Part shown: piece by piece, positions 44,729 to 52,165 of the stretch | How the letters are laid out: each line of letters opens with the position of its first letter | Position numbering within the stretch: the first letter of the stretch is position 1 | NCBI GenBank assembly: GCA_040905045.1 | Contig: JBBDSH010000023.1 | Location: 1-53,258, forward strand | DNA: 53,258 bases | Reading direction: 5' to 3' | Origin: JBBDSH01 sp040905045 | GTDB lineage: Bacteria > Pseudomonadota > Gammaproteobacteria > Eutrophobiales > Eutrophobiaceae | Translations under genes and position numbers: made by a program | The notes under the pieces: generated by a model | Told to the model about the DNA's origin: nothing | The model's input: the letters and a program-made list of their open reading frames with translations, nothing else | Databases searched by the model: none

Positions 44729-44737
44729 GGGATTTTA

Positions 44738-44769
44738 TTGAAAGAAATCTATATATATTTTTCTTTCAA
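44738..44769. promoter_or_regulatory. Operator of the DUF6088 gene
   Basis: Perfect inverted arms TTGAAAGAAA (44738-44747) and TTTCTTTCAA (44760-44769) surround a TA-rich core (TCTATATATATT) that may include the -10. Confidence 0.65.
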
Positions 44770-44826
44770 AAGATAGCACAAATTAATGCTGTGTCGAGTT
44801 TTAGAGGATTCCCAGCAGTTCGCTTC

Positions 44827-44973
44827 TTACGGAGTTCCGGTTCGCTTAGTTCCATGACAAAGAGATCCGGGTGGAAGTCGAATTTCTTTCCAACCGAAGG
44901 TTTCCGTCCCCAGGTGTTCGCGGGAGGGGTAGCCGTACCAGTCGCCGTCGGTGATGCCGATCCAGAATTGCAT
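44827..44973 (-). pseudogene. 5' fragment of an HNH endonuclease gene (copy 2)
   Basis: This begins with the same 13 codons, MQFWIGITDGDWY, as the fragment at 43539-43598, then diverges (GYPSREHLGTETFGW...) and stops after 48 codons. Only the start is recognisable. The 40 identical base pairs of both copies flank the mntA/DUF6088 segment as a direct repeat. Confidence 0.45.
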
Positions 44974-45009
44974 CTATGCAGGATGCCAACCACAATGGCG
45001 CATTATCCG

Positions 45010-45210
45010 CTACAGATTAGACTCAAATTCCATATGCCTGGCATCCGTTACTCGCTTTGAGGCATCCAGTATCTCAAGCGATATCAGATTGCCGGCAGCA
45101 TCGTAGTCCAGGATTACGCCAGGTTTATCCTCGTCACTTTCAGCAACCGGCGTATCACTTTTGAAAATGATATTCAGAGTATCGGTCTTTTGGTCGTAAT
45201 TGGCTTTCAT
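45010..45210 (-). CDS. DUF2283 domain protein
   Basis: This 66-residue protein, MKANYDQKTDTLNIIF...VAESDEDKPGVILDYDAAGNLISLEILDASKR, is a full-length DUF2283 domain (Y-D-x-x-x-D-x-L-x-I and P-G-V-x-x-D-Y-D). These small proteins often pair with DUF4258 proteins as putative TA modules, but no DUF4258 partner is seen here. Start: the ATG at 45210. Confidence 0.8.
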   Translation of the reverse strand: MKANYDQKTDTLNIIFKSDTPVAESDEDKPGVILDYDAAGNLISLEILDASKRVTDARHMEFESNL

Positions 45211-45285
45211 AATGCAACCTTTTGAATCTATCAGCGTATAGATCGTTCGTGCCGGGATTGGCGCAGGAGCCGCCCTCACCGACTC

Positions 45286-45345
45286 GTTCGCGGCGGGGTC
45301 GCCGCTCCTACCTCCAGGGTTTCACTCGGTAGCAAAACCGTGGAT
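45286..45345. repeat. BIME-like repeat, inverse orientation
   Basis: TTCGCGGCGGGGTCGCCGCTCCTACC is followed by TCCAGGGTTTCACTCGG, the reverse complement of the module seen at 3230-3313. Confidence 0.65.
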
Positions 45346-45357
45346 ATTCTCGGGGTA

Positions 45358-45383
45358 GGTGACAATTGATTCTCATTTGATAC
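45358..45383. repeat. Fur-box-like palindrome element, inverse copy
   Basis: GGTGACAATTGATTCTCATT is the start of the reverse complement of 15347-15373 with a few changes. No iron-related gene is near. The rest of 45384-45497 shows nothing I can identify. Confidence 0.35.
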
Positions 45384-45497
45384 AACCCCACCTCACTCGA
45401 AATCCCCATGCAGAAGATCGGCGACTTGCCGATGAAGGCTAGCATGCTGCTGTAATTTTCTACCAACGCAAACTCCTTATCATGATTGTATTTGCTA

Positions 45498-46340
45498 TCA
45501 TTCAGTGCTCGTGAATCCGTTCATCCATGCCATGAACAAGTCCCTATTCCGGCCGAATTCGCTTTCTATATCCCTGCACATCCCCTCGACAAGTCTTGCA
45601 CACAGCTCTTCATCCCGATATCCGTCAATAATCCTTGCCGCTGTATCATCGCCGGCAATCTCCCGGGCATGGCGGCCCAGTACATGTGCCCCGCTCAGAC
45701 TTACGTCTCCATCGTAATCCTGCATCATATCCGGGAACTCATACATCTGTTCCATGACCACGGGAATGACTTCATAGTTTTTCAATAGATAAATCAGATC
45801 AAGGGCATCCCTGCGTTTCAAATCCCGATCCCGCTCCTGCCATGATAATAATTTCAATATGGATAATCCCGGTAGTGTGGCTACCGGTATATCCAGGACC
45901 GGGTTGTCCCTGATACGAACATCATGAGCATTGTCGAAGACTTCCTGGAAACCGGTGACATTCATGACAATATCGCCATCAGGCGGCCAACCGATATTGC
46001 CTTCACCATTCGTTATCGCGCCAAAAGGAACCAAATCCACATGCATTCCGCCGGGACTGTAAAGTCGATGCTGTTCTTTGCTTTCCTTGAAGTCCCGTTC
46101 GATTAAAGTTCTTTTTAACGCATCAAAGTCCGACCAGGATTGAACTTGTATTCCAAAATCAATATCCGCCGTAGCTCTCTTAATCTTTGCACCATAGCCA
46201 TGATATAAAACCAGATCTCTGGCTGAAGCGCCAACAACCATATATGAAATATTCAGCTTGTTCGCTGAATCGGCAACAGCCTCATATATGGTTATCGAAT
46301 GTTTATCTATCTTCCCGGATATGTTTATCAATGTGTTCAT
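45498..46340 (-). CDS. Nucleotidyltransferase toxin paired with AbiEi-like protein
   Basis: This 280-residue protein has the nucleotidyltransferase site split as YMVVGASARDLVLYHGYG and TADIDFGIQV, followed by KLLSWQERDRDLKRRDALDLIYLL, which resembles the helical part of AbiEii-type enzymes. The ATG lies inside the upstream AbiEi-like gene (38 bp overlap). Together they form a type IV-like TA pair, apparently intact. Possible activity is NMP or tRNA nucleotide transfer, known for related MenT/AbiEii proteins. Confidence 0.8.
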   Translation of the reverse strand: MNTLINISGKIDKHSITIYEAVADSANKLNISYMVVGASARDLVLYHGYGAKIKRATADIDFGIQVQSWSDFDALKRTLIERDFKESKEQHRLYSPGGMHVDLVPFGAITNGEGNIGWPPDGDIVMNVTGFQEVFDNAHDVRIRDNPVLDIPVATLPGLSILKLLSWQERDRDLKRRDALDLIYLLKNYEVIPVVMEQMYEFPDMMQDYDGDVSLSGAHVLGRHAREIAGDDTAARIIDGYRDEELCARLVEGMCRDIESEFGRNRDLFMAWMNGFTSTE

Positions 46341-47346
46341 CCATAATCATCCTTGCCGTTTCAATGTTTCTGTCATCGCCCGTCGCGATCAGATCCGCGT
46401 AGGCCAGTACGGGGTGAACCAGGCCGTTGTAATCATCGGGCTTCTTCCAGAAGGGTTTGTACAACCAGACTGTGACCCCCGGATACCATGCCTCCGTGAA
46501 TTTGCGCAGCCTTGCCTGCTGAAAGAGCTTTTTTGCCCCCTGCTCATGGATATAAACCGTTCCTTCCTCCGGTATCAGATAATTCGTATATTTGGCGCCG
46601 GCGATTTCACCGCCCCAGTAACCGTCCAACTCCCGGATGTCCAGAAACTGCCACCATTGAGGCACCTCGGCAACGTATTTTCCAATCAGTTGTTTATTTT
46701 TAAGTTTCTCCGGGAAAACTTCCACCCACCGGTCCAGCAGTTCCCTGTATCCGGCCAACCTGCGCTGATTTTTCCCACCCCGGTCAATCAAATATCTCCC
46801 CGCCTTGAGGTCATTGATGACCCAGCCAACCGTACCCAGGGCAACGTCCGCTGTTTCGGCGATTTCGCGATACGTTGCACGCACCAGGTCAGGATCACAT
46901 AAAAACGCATAGACGACTTTCAGCCCGGTATGTGTGAACGCCCGGCCTGTTTCTATTGTCCTGGCAGGCGCTATTTGTGGCTGCTTATTGCCTTTCACAT
47001 AGATATACAACGGTCCTTCATTAATATAGGCATTGCCCACCGTATCGATGTATTGAACACCCTGATTTCTGAACCTTTCCGCCATGTTCGGATTTACATA
47101 ATCCGCCACCAGCAGGCCCTTCATGGGAAGGCGTCTGATTTGATCCATCAGGGCACCGAGATTGAGTTGCTGCGCCCATTTCTTCACTTCCACTGCGAAC
47201 ACGGGGCCCTTCTTACCTTCAATTGCAACGATGGCGTCCATCTGCTTTTTCCGGTCAATATCTCTGATCTCCAGGCGCAGACCGGTCTCGTTTCGAAACG
47301 CTTCTATGGCCCGCTCAAGCAGGGTTTGTTTGTTTTCAGTCAGCAT
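46303..47346 (-). CDS. AbiEi-like type IV antitoxin, large form
   Basis: This 347-residue protein has an N-terminal restriction-endonuclease-like segment (GLRLEIRDIDRKKQMDAIVAIEGKKGPVFAVEVKKWAQQ) with D...E-V-K, then a winged helix (LVRATYREIAETADVALGTVGWVINDLKAGRYLIDRGGKN) and the AbiEi C-domain (LDGYWGGEIAGAKYTNYLIPEEGTVYI). Members of this large form are annotated as type IV antitoxins. The nuclease-like half, if active, would be a second effector. Two long palindromes precede the gene. Confidence 0.8.
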   Translation of the reverse strand: MLTENKQTLLERAIEAFRNETGLRLEIRDIDRKKQMDAIVAIEGKKGPVFAVEVKKWAQQLNLGALMDQIRRLPMKGLLVADYVNPNMAERFRNQGVQYIDTVGNAYINEGPLYIYVKGNKQPQIAPARTIETGRAFTHTGLKVVYAFLCDPDLVRATYREIAETADVALGTVGWVINDLKAGRYLIDRGGKNQRRLAGYRELLDRWVEVFPEKLKNKQLIGKYVAEVPQWWQFLDIRELDGYWGGEIAGAKYTNYLIPEEGTVYIHEQGAKKLFQQARLRKFTEAWYPGVTVWLYKPFWKKPDDYNGLVHPVLAYADLIATGDDRNIETARMIMDEHIDKHIREDR

Positions 47347-47371
47347 TACAGTGTGTTCAATTCTCAGCCTG

Positions 47372-47477
47372 GTTCATTATTAATGAACATTATATAAATA
47401 TGAACAAAAATTCGGTTCAGGGACATCCGATATTTCTGATTGTTCAATATTTTATATTGTACATTATTAATGTACAA
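47372..47477. promoter_or_regulatory. Twin palindromic operators of the AbiEi-like gene
   Basis: GTTCATTATTAATGAAC (47372-47388) and TTGTACATTATTAATGTACA plus A (47457-47477) are both perfect palindromes around a central T and share the core CATTATTAATG. They lie 26 and 111 bp upstream of the start, which fits cooperative binding by AbiEi. Confidence 0.7.
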
Positions 47478-47713
47478 GAATTATTTTTATACAATAATCT
47501 ATATCTTATTGATTTTATTGAGCCTATTGTCCAATAAGATCATTGGCGGGAGCTCTACCTGCTTCAGACAGGTGCACGGAACCAAGAGGAGAAGTGAATA
47601 TGGCGTTCACTCCGGGCAACGCCTCAAACCTTCACGAATAGATGGTCGGTATGCCAGCGGATGGATTCCGGCAGGTTGAGAAGCGGTTGTCCGTGGAAGC
47701 AGTAACCGAATAG

Positions 47714-47783
47714 TTCGCGGCGGTACCCGCGGGGCATAAAGGTCGCCTCCTACAAGCAGGGTTTGACTCGGCGGCAAACCCTG
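47714..47783. repeat. Diverged BIME-like repeat in a 350-bp gene-free stretch
   Basis: TTCGCGGCGGTACCCGCGG...GGTCGCCTCCTACAAGCAGGG keeps the two REP halves. The remaining part of 47478-47830 is AT-rich at first, then GC-normal, without a supportable gene. Confidence 0.5.
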
Positions 47784-47830
47784 GCGGCAGATTATATTAG
47801 TCCGGCCTTCCCTGCGGTTCCCCCGGGTTA

Positions 47831-48160
47831 TCAATTTGAAGTGACATTGATTCCGGCGGAGGACTTTGATCGAGCGGAATGCTTTTTCAAGGTTACTTCC
47901 ACATCCATGTCCAGGGCATTGAGGAACTGAAAAAGCTTTCCCACCGAGAAACGGCCGGAGCGGTTGCGTTTGAGATCGGAAACATAGGACTGGCTGACGC
48001 CCAATATCTCCGCAGCTTCTCGCTGGGTAAGCCCGCGCTTTTCTATGATGTTGTATATCTCATAGGTAAGGCGGGCTTTCAGGAGTTCCTCTTCCGAGTC
48101 GGGGAAACCCAGATCGGAGAAAACGTTGCCGCTGCCTTTTTCATATAAAACCTTGCTCAT
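47831..48160 (-). CDS. Xre-type HTH antitoxin, partner not found
   Basis: This 109-residue protein, MSKVLYEKGSGNVFSDLGFPDSEEELLKARLTYEIYNIIEKRGLTQREAAEILGVSQSYVSDLKRNRSGRFSVGKLFQFLNALDMDVEV, is a standard HTH antitoxin with extended N-terminus as found after Gp49/RelE-type toxins. I choose the second Met (48160), as relatives start MSKVLYEKG; an in-frame ATG is at 48178. Upstream only REP-like DNA is seen, so the toxin gene has probably been lost. Confidence 0.78.
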   Translation of the reverse strand: MSKVLYEKGSGNVFSDLGFPDSEEELLKARLTYEIYNIIEKRGLTQREAAEILGVSQSYVSDLKRNRSGRFSVGKLFQFLNALDMDVEVTLKKHSARSKSSAGINVTSN

Positions 48161-48203
48161 TGATTCATTTCCCGCCATATTTTTCCGGCATCAGCCAAGA
48201 GAA

Positions 48204-48275
48204 TTCGCGCCGAGGTCGGCACTCCCATAACCGGGGTTTGGCTTTGCGATTAAACTTTCAGGGGTAAGCTCCGCC
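48204..48275. repeat. Degenerate REP-like sequence upstream of the orphan antitoxin
   Basis: GCCGAGGTCGGCACTCCCATAACC followed by GGGGTTTGGC keeps one REP half and spacer. It occupies the place where a toxin gene would be expected. Confidence 0.4.
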
Positions 48276-48285
48276 CTGCCCCGAA

Positions 48286-48396
48286 TTATTGATCGGCGAG
48301 CAGGAACGGTTTTTTCACCTGAACCGACCCGTAGTGCTGATTGTGGTTCAGGTCTTCAGTGTGAAGTTTGGTATCAAGGAAACATTCAACGCCCAT
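48286..48396 (-). pseudogene. vapC-like PIN toxin with large in-frame internal deletion
   Basis: Thirty-six codons, MGVECFLDTK joined to LHTEDLNHNQHYGSVQVKKP and FLLADQ. The start matches the first strand of VapC proteins (M-x-x-x-F-L-D-T-N) and the end matches their C-terminus (L-x-[ST]-E-D-L-x-x-G/N-Q-x-[YF]-G-x-V-x-[VI]-x-N-P-F). About 95 residues with the middle acidic residues are missing, without frame change. The ATG overlaps the vapB stop by 11 bp as in intact pairs. It cannot be an active RNase. Confidence 0.75.
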
Positions 48397-48616
48397 ACAA
48401 CTCGTCTCTCGTCCATGTCTTTGCACCGATCCTGCCCCTGGATTTCCGGCTGAGCTGCTTGATTCGAGACCGCGCCTGTGCCGCCCGATCCTCCCGATTG
48501 GCAATGTCGATCAGAAACCCGCGCACCAGCGCATTCACCGATGTATCGTGTTCGGCGGCGTAGCGACGCGCGGCGGCAAGGACTTTTTCATCCACATTCA
48601 GGGTAATATTCTTCAT
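48386..48616 (-). CDS. vapB: VapB-type antitoxin (ribbon-helix-helix)
   Basis: This 76-residue protein, MKNITLNVDEKVLAAARRYAAEHDTSVNALVRGFLIDIANRE, is a ribbon-helix-helix DNA-binding domain of the DUF6364/VapB type. The C-terminal arm (RSRGRIGAKTWTRDELYGR) should wrap the toxin. Two in-frame ATGs compete; I take 48616. The partner toxin is internally deleted. Confidence 0.8.
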   Translation of the reverse strand: MKNITLNVDEKVLAAARRYAAEHDTSVNALVRGFLIDIANREDRAAQARSRIKQLSRKSRGRIGAKTWTRDELYGR

Positions 48617-48650
48617 TAACATAATTTATGTGTGACTGTGTTCGGAATCA

Positions 48651-48790
48651 AGCCTCATCTCGAGGCCGGCGCTCTCACTTCCAGGGTTCAGCACCGAGGT
48701 AAAACGAAGCTCCGCAGGGGCGCCCCGCTCCGAATTATTCGCGGCCGGGTGGCCGCTCCTACCTCCAGGGTTTCACTCCTGTGGTAAACG
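48651..48790. repeat. BIME-like repeat cluster
   Basis: Two REP-like blocks, TCGAGGCCGGCGCTCTCAC and TTCGCGGCCGGGTGGCCGCT, each lie beside CCAGGGTTxxxC spacers. The 48791-49200 stretch that follows contains no supportable gene. It holds the repeat at 48816-48921 and AT-rich TTTTTATGAT motifs. Confidence 0.6.
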
Positions 48791-48815
48791 GAGAGGTGGG
48801 GGTGTCACCACATGC

Positions 48816-48921
48816 CGAAAGATTCCTCAAGTTCCCTCCCTCTGGTCGGGACTCGGAATGACCAGGGTTTTACTCCGCCGGAATGATGAACGAAGCCGTC
48901 ATTTCGACGGAAGGAGAAATC
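48816..48921. repeat. Long intergenic repeat, copy 1
   Basis: CGAAAGATTCCTCAAGTTCC, then CGGAATGA, then CCGCCGGAATGATGAACGAA, then GTCATTTCGACGGAAGGAGA. The same order of blocks is found at 53084-53185, with about 85-90 percent identity by eye. Confidence 0.7.
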
Positions 48922-49200
48922 CTTTATAGATACTTTCTGAAAATAATAGAGGATTACACTTCAAAATGGCGGCCTTGGAGATGCTTTCTGAATACCTGTT
49001 CAAGACCGGCGGCCTGTCTGCTGATATCGATTTGCAGACGTTTTTATGATGATTGCCAGGTTTGCGAACATTTTTATGATTTTGCGGCTGTTTTTCGGAT
49101 AGAGACCGATTTTCCGGCTCTTTTTTGGATATTGCGTATGTTGTCCGCCTGCTTCCCCGGCTCGTTTTTCAGCTGCCCGATTTTGACCAGATTCTCCAGT

Positions 49201-49806
49201 TCAGGCGAGGTCATTTTCCGATCCATAGATAAACAGCTTGGGTTGTTCTTTCACTTTAACAAAAAACGGGTTGTTCTCGGCGAGTTTTTTCTTCCACTCG
49301 GCCAGCGTGGTCAGGTTTGGATTCAGTTGCCTGAGCAAGGCGCCTTCGGCTTCAGCCACGGCCTTATAGACACCAACATAGTCAAGATCATCGCCGAATA
49401 TCATCAGGTCGATATCGCTACGAGCGGTATCCGCCTCTCTGGCGACCGAGCCATAGACGAAGGCCATATCGATTTGGTTCCGGTACGGCTGCAAAGCCAT
49501 GCGGATAGGCTCGCGCAAACCGACGGTCTTGCGTATCAGGCCGCATAATTCCTCGAATACCGGAGAATCGGGGTTGGCCTGATAGTGTTTCTGATTGCCG
49601 ATCCGGGTGACATTGACCAGGCCGCTGGCGGCCAGATTGGATAATTGCCGGTGCACCGCCCCGGTCCCGGATTTTGCCATGCGGATCAATTCCGCACTCT
49701 GGAAACGCCGGTCGGGCTGGCCGAACAGAATCCCCAGCACCCGCTGCTGGACGCTGGAAAACAGCGCATCCTGGATAGTGGTGGTCTTTGTGTCTTCTAT
49801 TCCCAT
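49201..49806 (-). CDS. Winged-helix regulator fused to MNT-type nucleotidyltransferase (copy 2)
   Basis: This 201-residue protein has a winged helix (VQQRVLGILFGQPDRRFQSAELIRMAKSGTGAVHRQLSNLAASGLVNVTRIGNQKHYQANP) and a nucleotidyltransferase site VYGSVAREADTARSDIDLMIFG (GS-x10-DxD). It matches copy 1 at 13666-14358 in domain order and in many residues (RVLGxLFGQPxRxFxxAELIR). I take the ATG at 49806, which lies inside the operator; an open frame reaches back to a TTG at 49842. It is monocistronic, with no HEPN partner adjacent. Confidence 0.8.
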   Translation of the reverse strand: MGIEDTKTTTIQDALFSSVQQRVLGILFGQPDRRFQSAELIRMAKSGTGAVHRQLSNLAASGLVNVTRIGNQKHYQANPDSPVFEELCGLIRKTVGLREPIRMALQPYRNQIDMAFVYGSVAREADTARSDIDLMIFGDDLDYVGVYKAVAEAEGALLRQLNPNLTTLAEWKKKLAENNPFFVKVKEQPKLFIYGSENDLA

Positions 49807-49835
49807 ATTGGGAATAATAATTCCCAATATGGGAA
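49800..49835. promoter_or_regulatory. Paired-palindrome operator, copy 2
   Basis: TTCCCATATTGGGAA and its exact inverse TTCCCAATATGGGAA are separated by TAATAA. Each arm is itself a TTCCC-N5-GGGAA near-palindrome. It has the same 15-6-15 design and the same spacer as 14352-14387. Confidence 0.8.
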
Positions 49836-49903
49836 TATTCAAGTATTCAATAAGCCGGCCCCGGCTTTATTTGTGCCGGGATTGGCGTGGAGCCCGCGCA
49901 GAT

Positions 49904-50347
49904 TCATTCGCTGTTATCGTCTTCGATCTCGATGCCGTTATCCCGGCACCACTGCAGCAGGGCTTCTTCTTCCGCCTTGTTTTCGTAGTCGTGCCAGAGC
50001 TGCAGTTTGTCCTGATATTCCAGCAGGTCCTTGAAGCGGGCGTAGGCGCCGGGACTACTGAAGATCTCCCGCACCTTGTCGTAATGCTCGGGCAGATGCT
50101 CACTGGCGAACTCCAACACCAGGGGCTTGCCGAGACCCAACTCGTTCTTGTGCGGCAGGGGCAGGTATTTTTCTTCGTCGTGGATGTCCTCGGGCAGCGG
50201 TTCTTCCAGGTCCGGATCTATTTGTGTATAAGTGTAGGTCCGTCCGGTCCGCCGGCAAACGTAGGCTTCGGCTTCTCCCGGATAGCCGAAGTTGGCAAAT
50301 TCAAACGCCAGCTCTATATCGCTGAATTTCACTTTTGGTGAGGTCAT
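49904..50347 (-). CDS. UPF0158 family protein
   Basis: This 147-residue acidic protein, KVKFSDIELAFEFANFGYPGEAEAYVCRRTGRTYTYT, matches UPF0158. The middle reads EPLPEDIHDEEKYLPLPHKNELGLGKPLVLEFA, and the C-terminal helix is Glu/Asp-rich. I choose the ATG at 50347; another in-frame start is at 50377. The function of the family is not known. Confidence 0.78.
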   Translation of the reverse strand: MTSPKVKFSDIELAFEFANFGYPGEAEAYVCRRTGRTYTYTQIDPDLEEPLPEDIHDEEKYLPLPHKNELGLGKPLVLEFASEHLPEHYDKVREIFSSPGAYARFKDLLEYQDKLQLWHDYENKAEEEALLQWCRDNGIEIEDDNSE

Positions 50348-50462
50348 CGGTTTGCCCTTGACGTTGGTAACCGACACAACATGTTGCCCTGCTTATTCCC
50401 GGATGTCGACCGTTCAGCACACGGGCAAGGTGCATAGGGGTCAAGACGTTGCCCTCGGCTGA

Positions 50463-51704
50463 TTACCAATGAATCGCCGGCGACAGCACCGTGCGCTGCC
50501 ATAAGTTGGCGGCAAGTTGTTCCGGGATGGCCGCTTCCTCGCAGGCTTCCCGCCAGTTGTCGCGGATCATGGTCTCCATTTCTTCGGCCATTCGCATGGC
50601 TTCCGTTTCATCCAGACCGAAACGGCCGCAATGGCTGTAGGCATTGGCGAGCGTCGATCGTTTGCCCTGCTCACCCACGTCCATATCCTGGTGACTTTCC
50701 AGGCCAACCCGCGGCATCACACATACATCATAGGCCGGCGTCAGGCGAACGAATCGGCCGTCCCAGAACAGGGCGTGGTTGCGGGCGTGATCATCGGTGT
50801 TGCCGATCAGGATGTTCAACAGCATGCGGCGGTACAGTTCCCGGCACTGGCCGGCGGCGTCATCGGCGAAGCGGCGCAGGTAATCCGCCAGGTCCGGGTA
50901 GCTCGCATAACGCGCCTCCATATCATCCAGATCCAGTGCCGTGAGGGCGCTGAAAAAGTGTCGCCGCGTCGAGTCCTCCGCATCGCAGTCAAAACGGTTG
51001 ATTAACAGAACGTCCTTATTCATCACTGAAAGTTGGCGCGCTTCGACCACCTGGATACCCGCCTTGCGCGCCAGGGACAACGCCAGTGTCTCCAGCCTCA
51101 CCATGGGATGAACATCCGTGGTGGAACTGAACTTGGCGATGGCCTGCCGGCCGTCCTCTCTCCGGAGCAGGGCCTTGGGGCGCGCCCCGCCGATACTGGT
51201 GCCATGCATCAATGCCTGTTCCAGTTCCGGCGTCAGGGGCTTGTTTTGTTCGACGGCTTCCGCCGCGGACAGAAGATCGTTCAATTCCGCCGGCGCTTCC
51301 GGCTTCGGCCGATATGTCTCCGCTTCCAGTTGAAAATGCAGGGCGCCGACACCCTGCCCTCCCGATAAAAGATAATCGATCTCCGTTAATTCCGATTCGC
51401 CGCGTTCCACCGACATTTGTAATTGGTGCATCAGCACCCGGCGTCCCCAGGCATCCGGCGCCGCGTCACGTAAAACGCCGTGCAGCCCGCGGCGGCTGGG
51501 CTGTTCTCCCGTCCGGATCGGCAAGGCATGGGGCAGCAACGGGATGGCCGATTCCCGTTGCCGGTACGAACGACCATAAACAAACCGGTGGACGGCATCC
51601 GGCGTTCCGTCCCGGGCCGCCACTTTGCCGCAGACCACGGGTTCCGCGGTGCCGGGCAGCCGTATCCAGATGCAGGCCTCGGTGTGACCGGGCTTAAAAG
51701 TCAT
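50463..51704 (-). CDS. hipA: HipA-type Ser/Thr kinase toxin
   Basis: This 413-residue protein has an N-terminal HipA subdomain with YGRSYRQRESAIPLLPHALP and GVLRDAAPDAWGRRVL, then the Gly-rich GGARPKALLRREDGRQAIAKF, the kinase catalytic NILIGNTDDHARNHAL and the metal-binding LTPAYDVC. All catalytic residues are present. HipA kinases phosphorylate tRNA synthetases or other targets and stop growth. It overlaps hipB by 11 bp. Confidence 0.9.
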   Translation of the reverse strand: MTFKPGHTEACIWIRLPGTAEPVVCGKVAARDGTPDAVHRFVYGRSYRQRESAIPLLPHALPIRTGEQPSRRGLHGVLRDAAPDAWGRRVLMHQLQMSVERGESELTEIDYLLSGGQGVGALHFQLEAETYRPKPEAPAELNDLLSAAEAVEQNKPLTPELEQALMHGTSIGGARPKALLRREDGRQAIAKFSSTTDVHPMVRLETLALSLARKAGIQVVEARQLSVMNKDVLLINRFDCDAEDSTRRHFFSALTALDLDDMEARYASYPDLADYLRRFADDAAGQCRELYRRMLLNILIGNTDDHARNHALFWDGRFVRLTPAYDVCVMPRVGLESHQDMDVGEQGKRSTLANAYSHCGRFGLDETEAMRMAEEMETMIRDNWREACEEAAIPEQLAANLWQRTVLSPAIHW

Positions 51705-52011
51705 CGTCCAGTTCCCGGATTGTGCGCACGCGCTGCACGTCCGCCCCGGCCGCCAGCAACTCGGCTCGGCGGGCGGGATCCAGCAAGTCCGGATCGGTGG
51801 GGATATCCAGCAGCCAGCAAACGGTCATGATGGTGCCCCAGGCAATATTGGGCCGGCCGCTCTCGATGCGGTTAACGGTCGGCCGGGATGTGCCGGCGCG
51901 CTCGGCCAGCTCCGCCTGGGTAAAACCGCGGGCGCGGCGGGCGGCGGCGATAAGCTTGCCCAGTTCCCTGAGCCGCGCTGTTACCCGGCCTGAAAGTTGA
52001 TAATGGGCCAT
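51694..52011 (-). CDS. hipB: HipB-type HTH antitoxin
   Basis: This 105-residue protein, MAHYQLSGRVTARLRELGKLIAAARRARGFTQAELAERAGTSRPTVNRIESGRPNIAWGTIMTVCWLL, is a canonical Xre HTH. The C-terminal tail (RVRTIRELDDDF) should contact HipA. I choose the ATG at 52011; an in-frame alternative at 52041 would start inside the operator. Confidence 0.87.
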   Translation of the reverse strand: MAHYQLSGRVTARLRELGKLIAAARRARGFTQAELAERAGTSRPTVNRIESGRPNIAWGTIMTVCWLLDIPTDPDLLDPARRAELLAAGADVQRVRTIRELDDDF

Positions 52012-52018
52012 TTGTCTA

Positions 52019-52055
52019 ATATATGATTCACTAATTAGCATAGTGAATCATATAT
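52019..52055. promoter_or_regulatory. hipBA operator
   Basis: Perfect 15-bp inverted arms ATATATGATTCACTA (52019-52033) and TAGTGAATCATATAT (52041-52055) have a 7-bp spacer and end 8 bp before the hipB start. This fits HipB autoregulation. Confidence 0.75.
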
Positions 52056-52165
52056 ATTACTTCAATTCCAGGGTTTTACCAATAATCAAGCCAGGCCCCG
52101 GTGATCCGGTACCGGCGTGGGCAGCGCTGCGCTGGAACGGCCGCGTCTCCAGCCCGTATAGGGGG

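Noticed and set aside
44766..44993. 75-codon minus-strand frame between DUF6088 and DUF2283
   Set aside because: It overlaps the HNH stub in another frame and resembles no family.
47440..47679. 79-codon plus-strand frame with a hydrophobic start
   Set aside because: No SD, AT-rich operator DNA at the start and repeat-like DNA at the end. It is probably chance.
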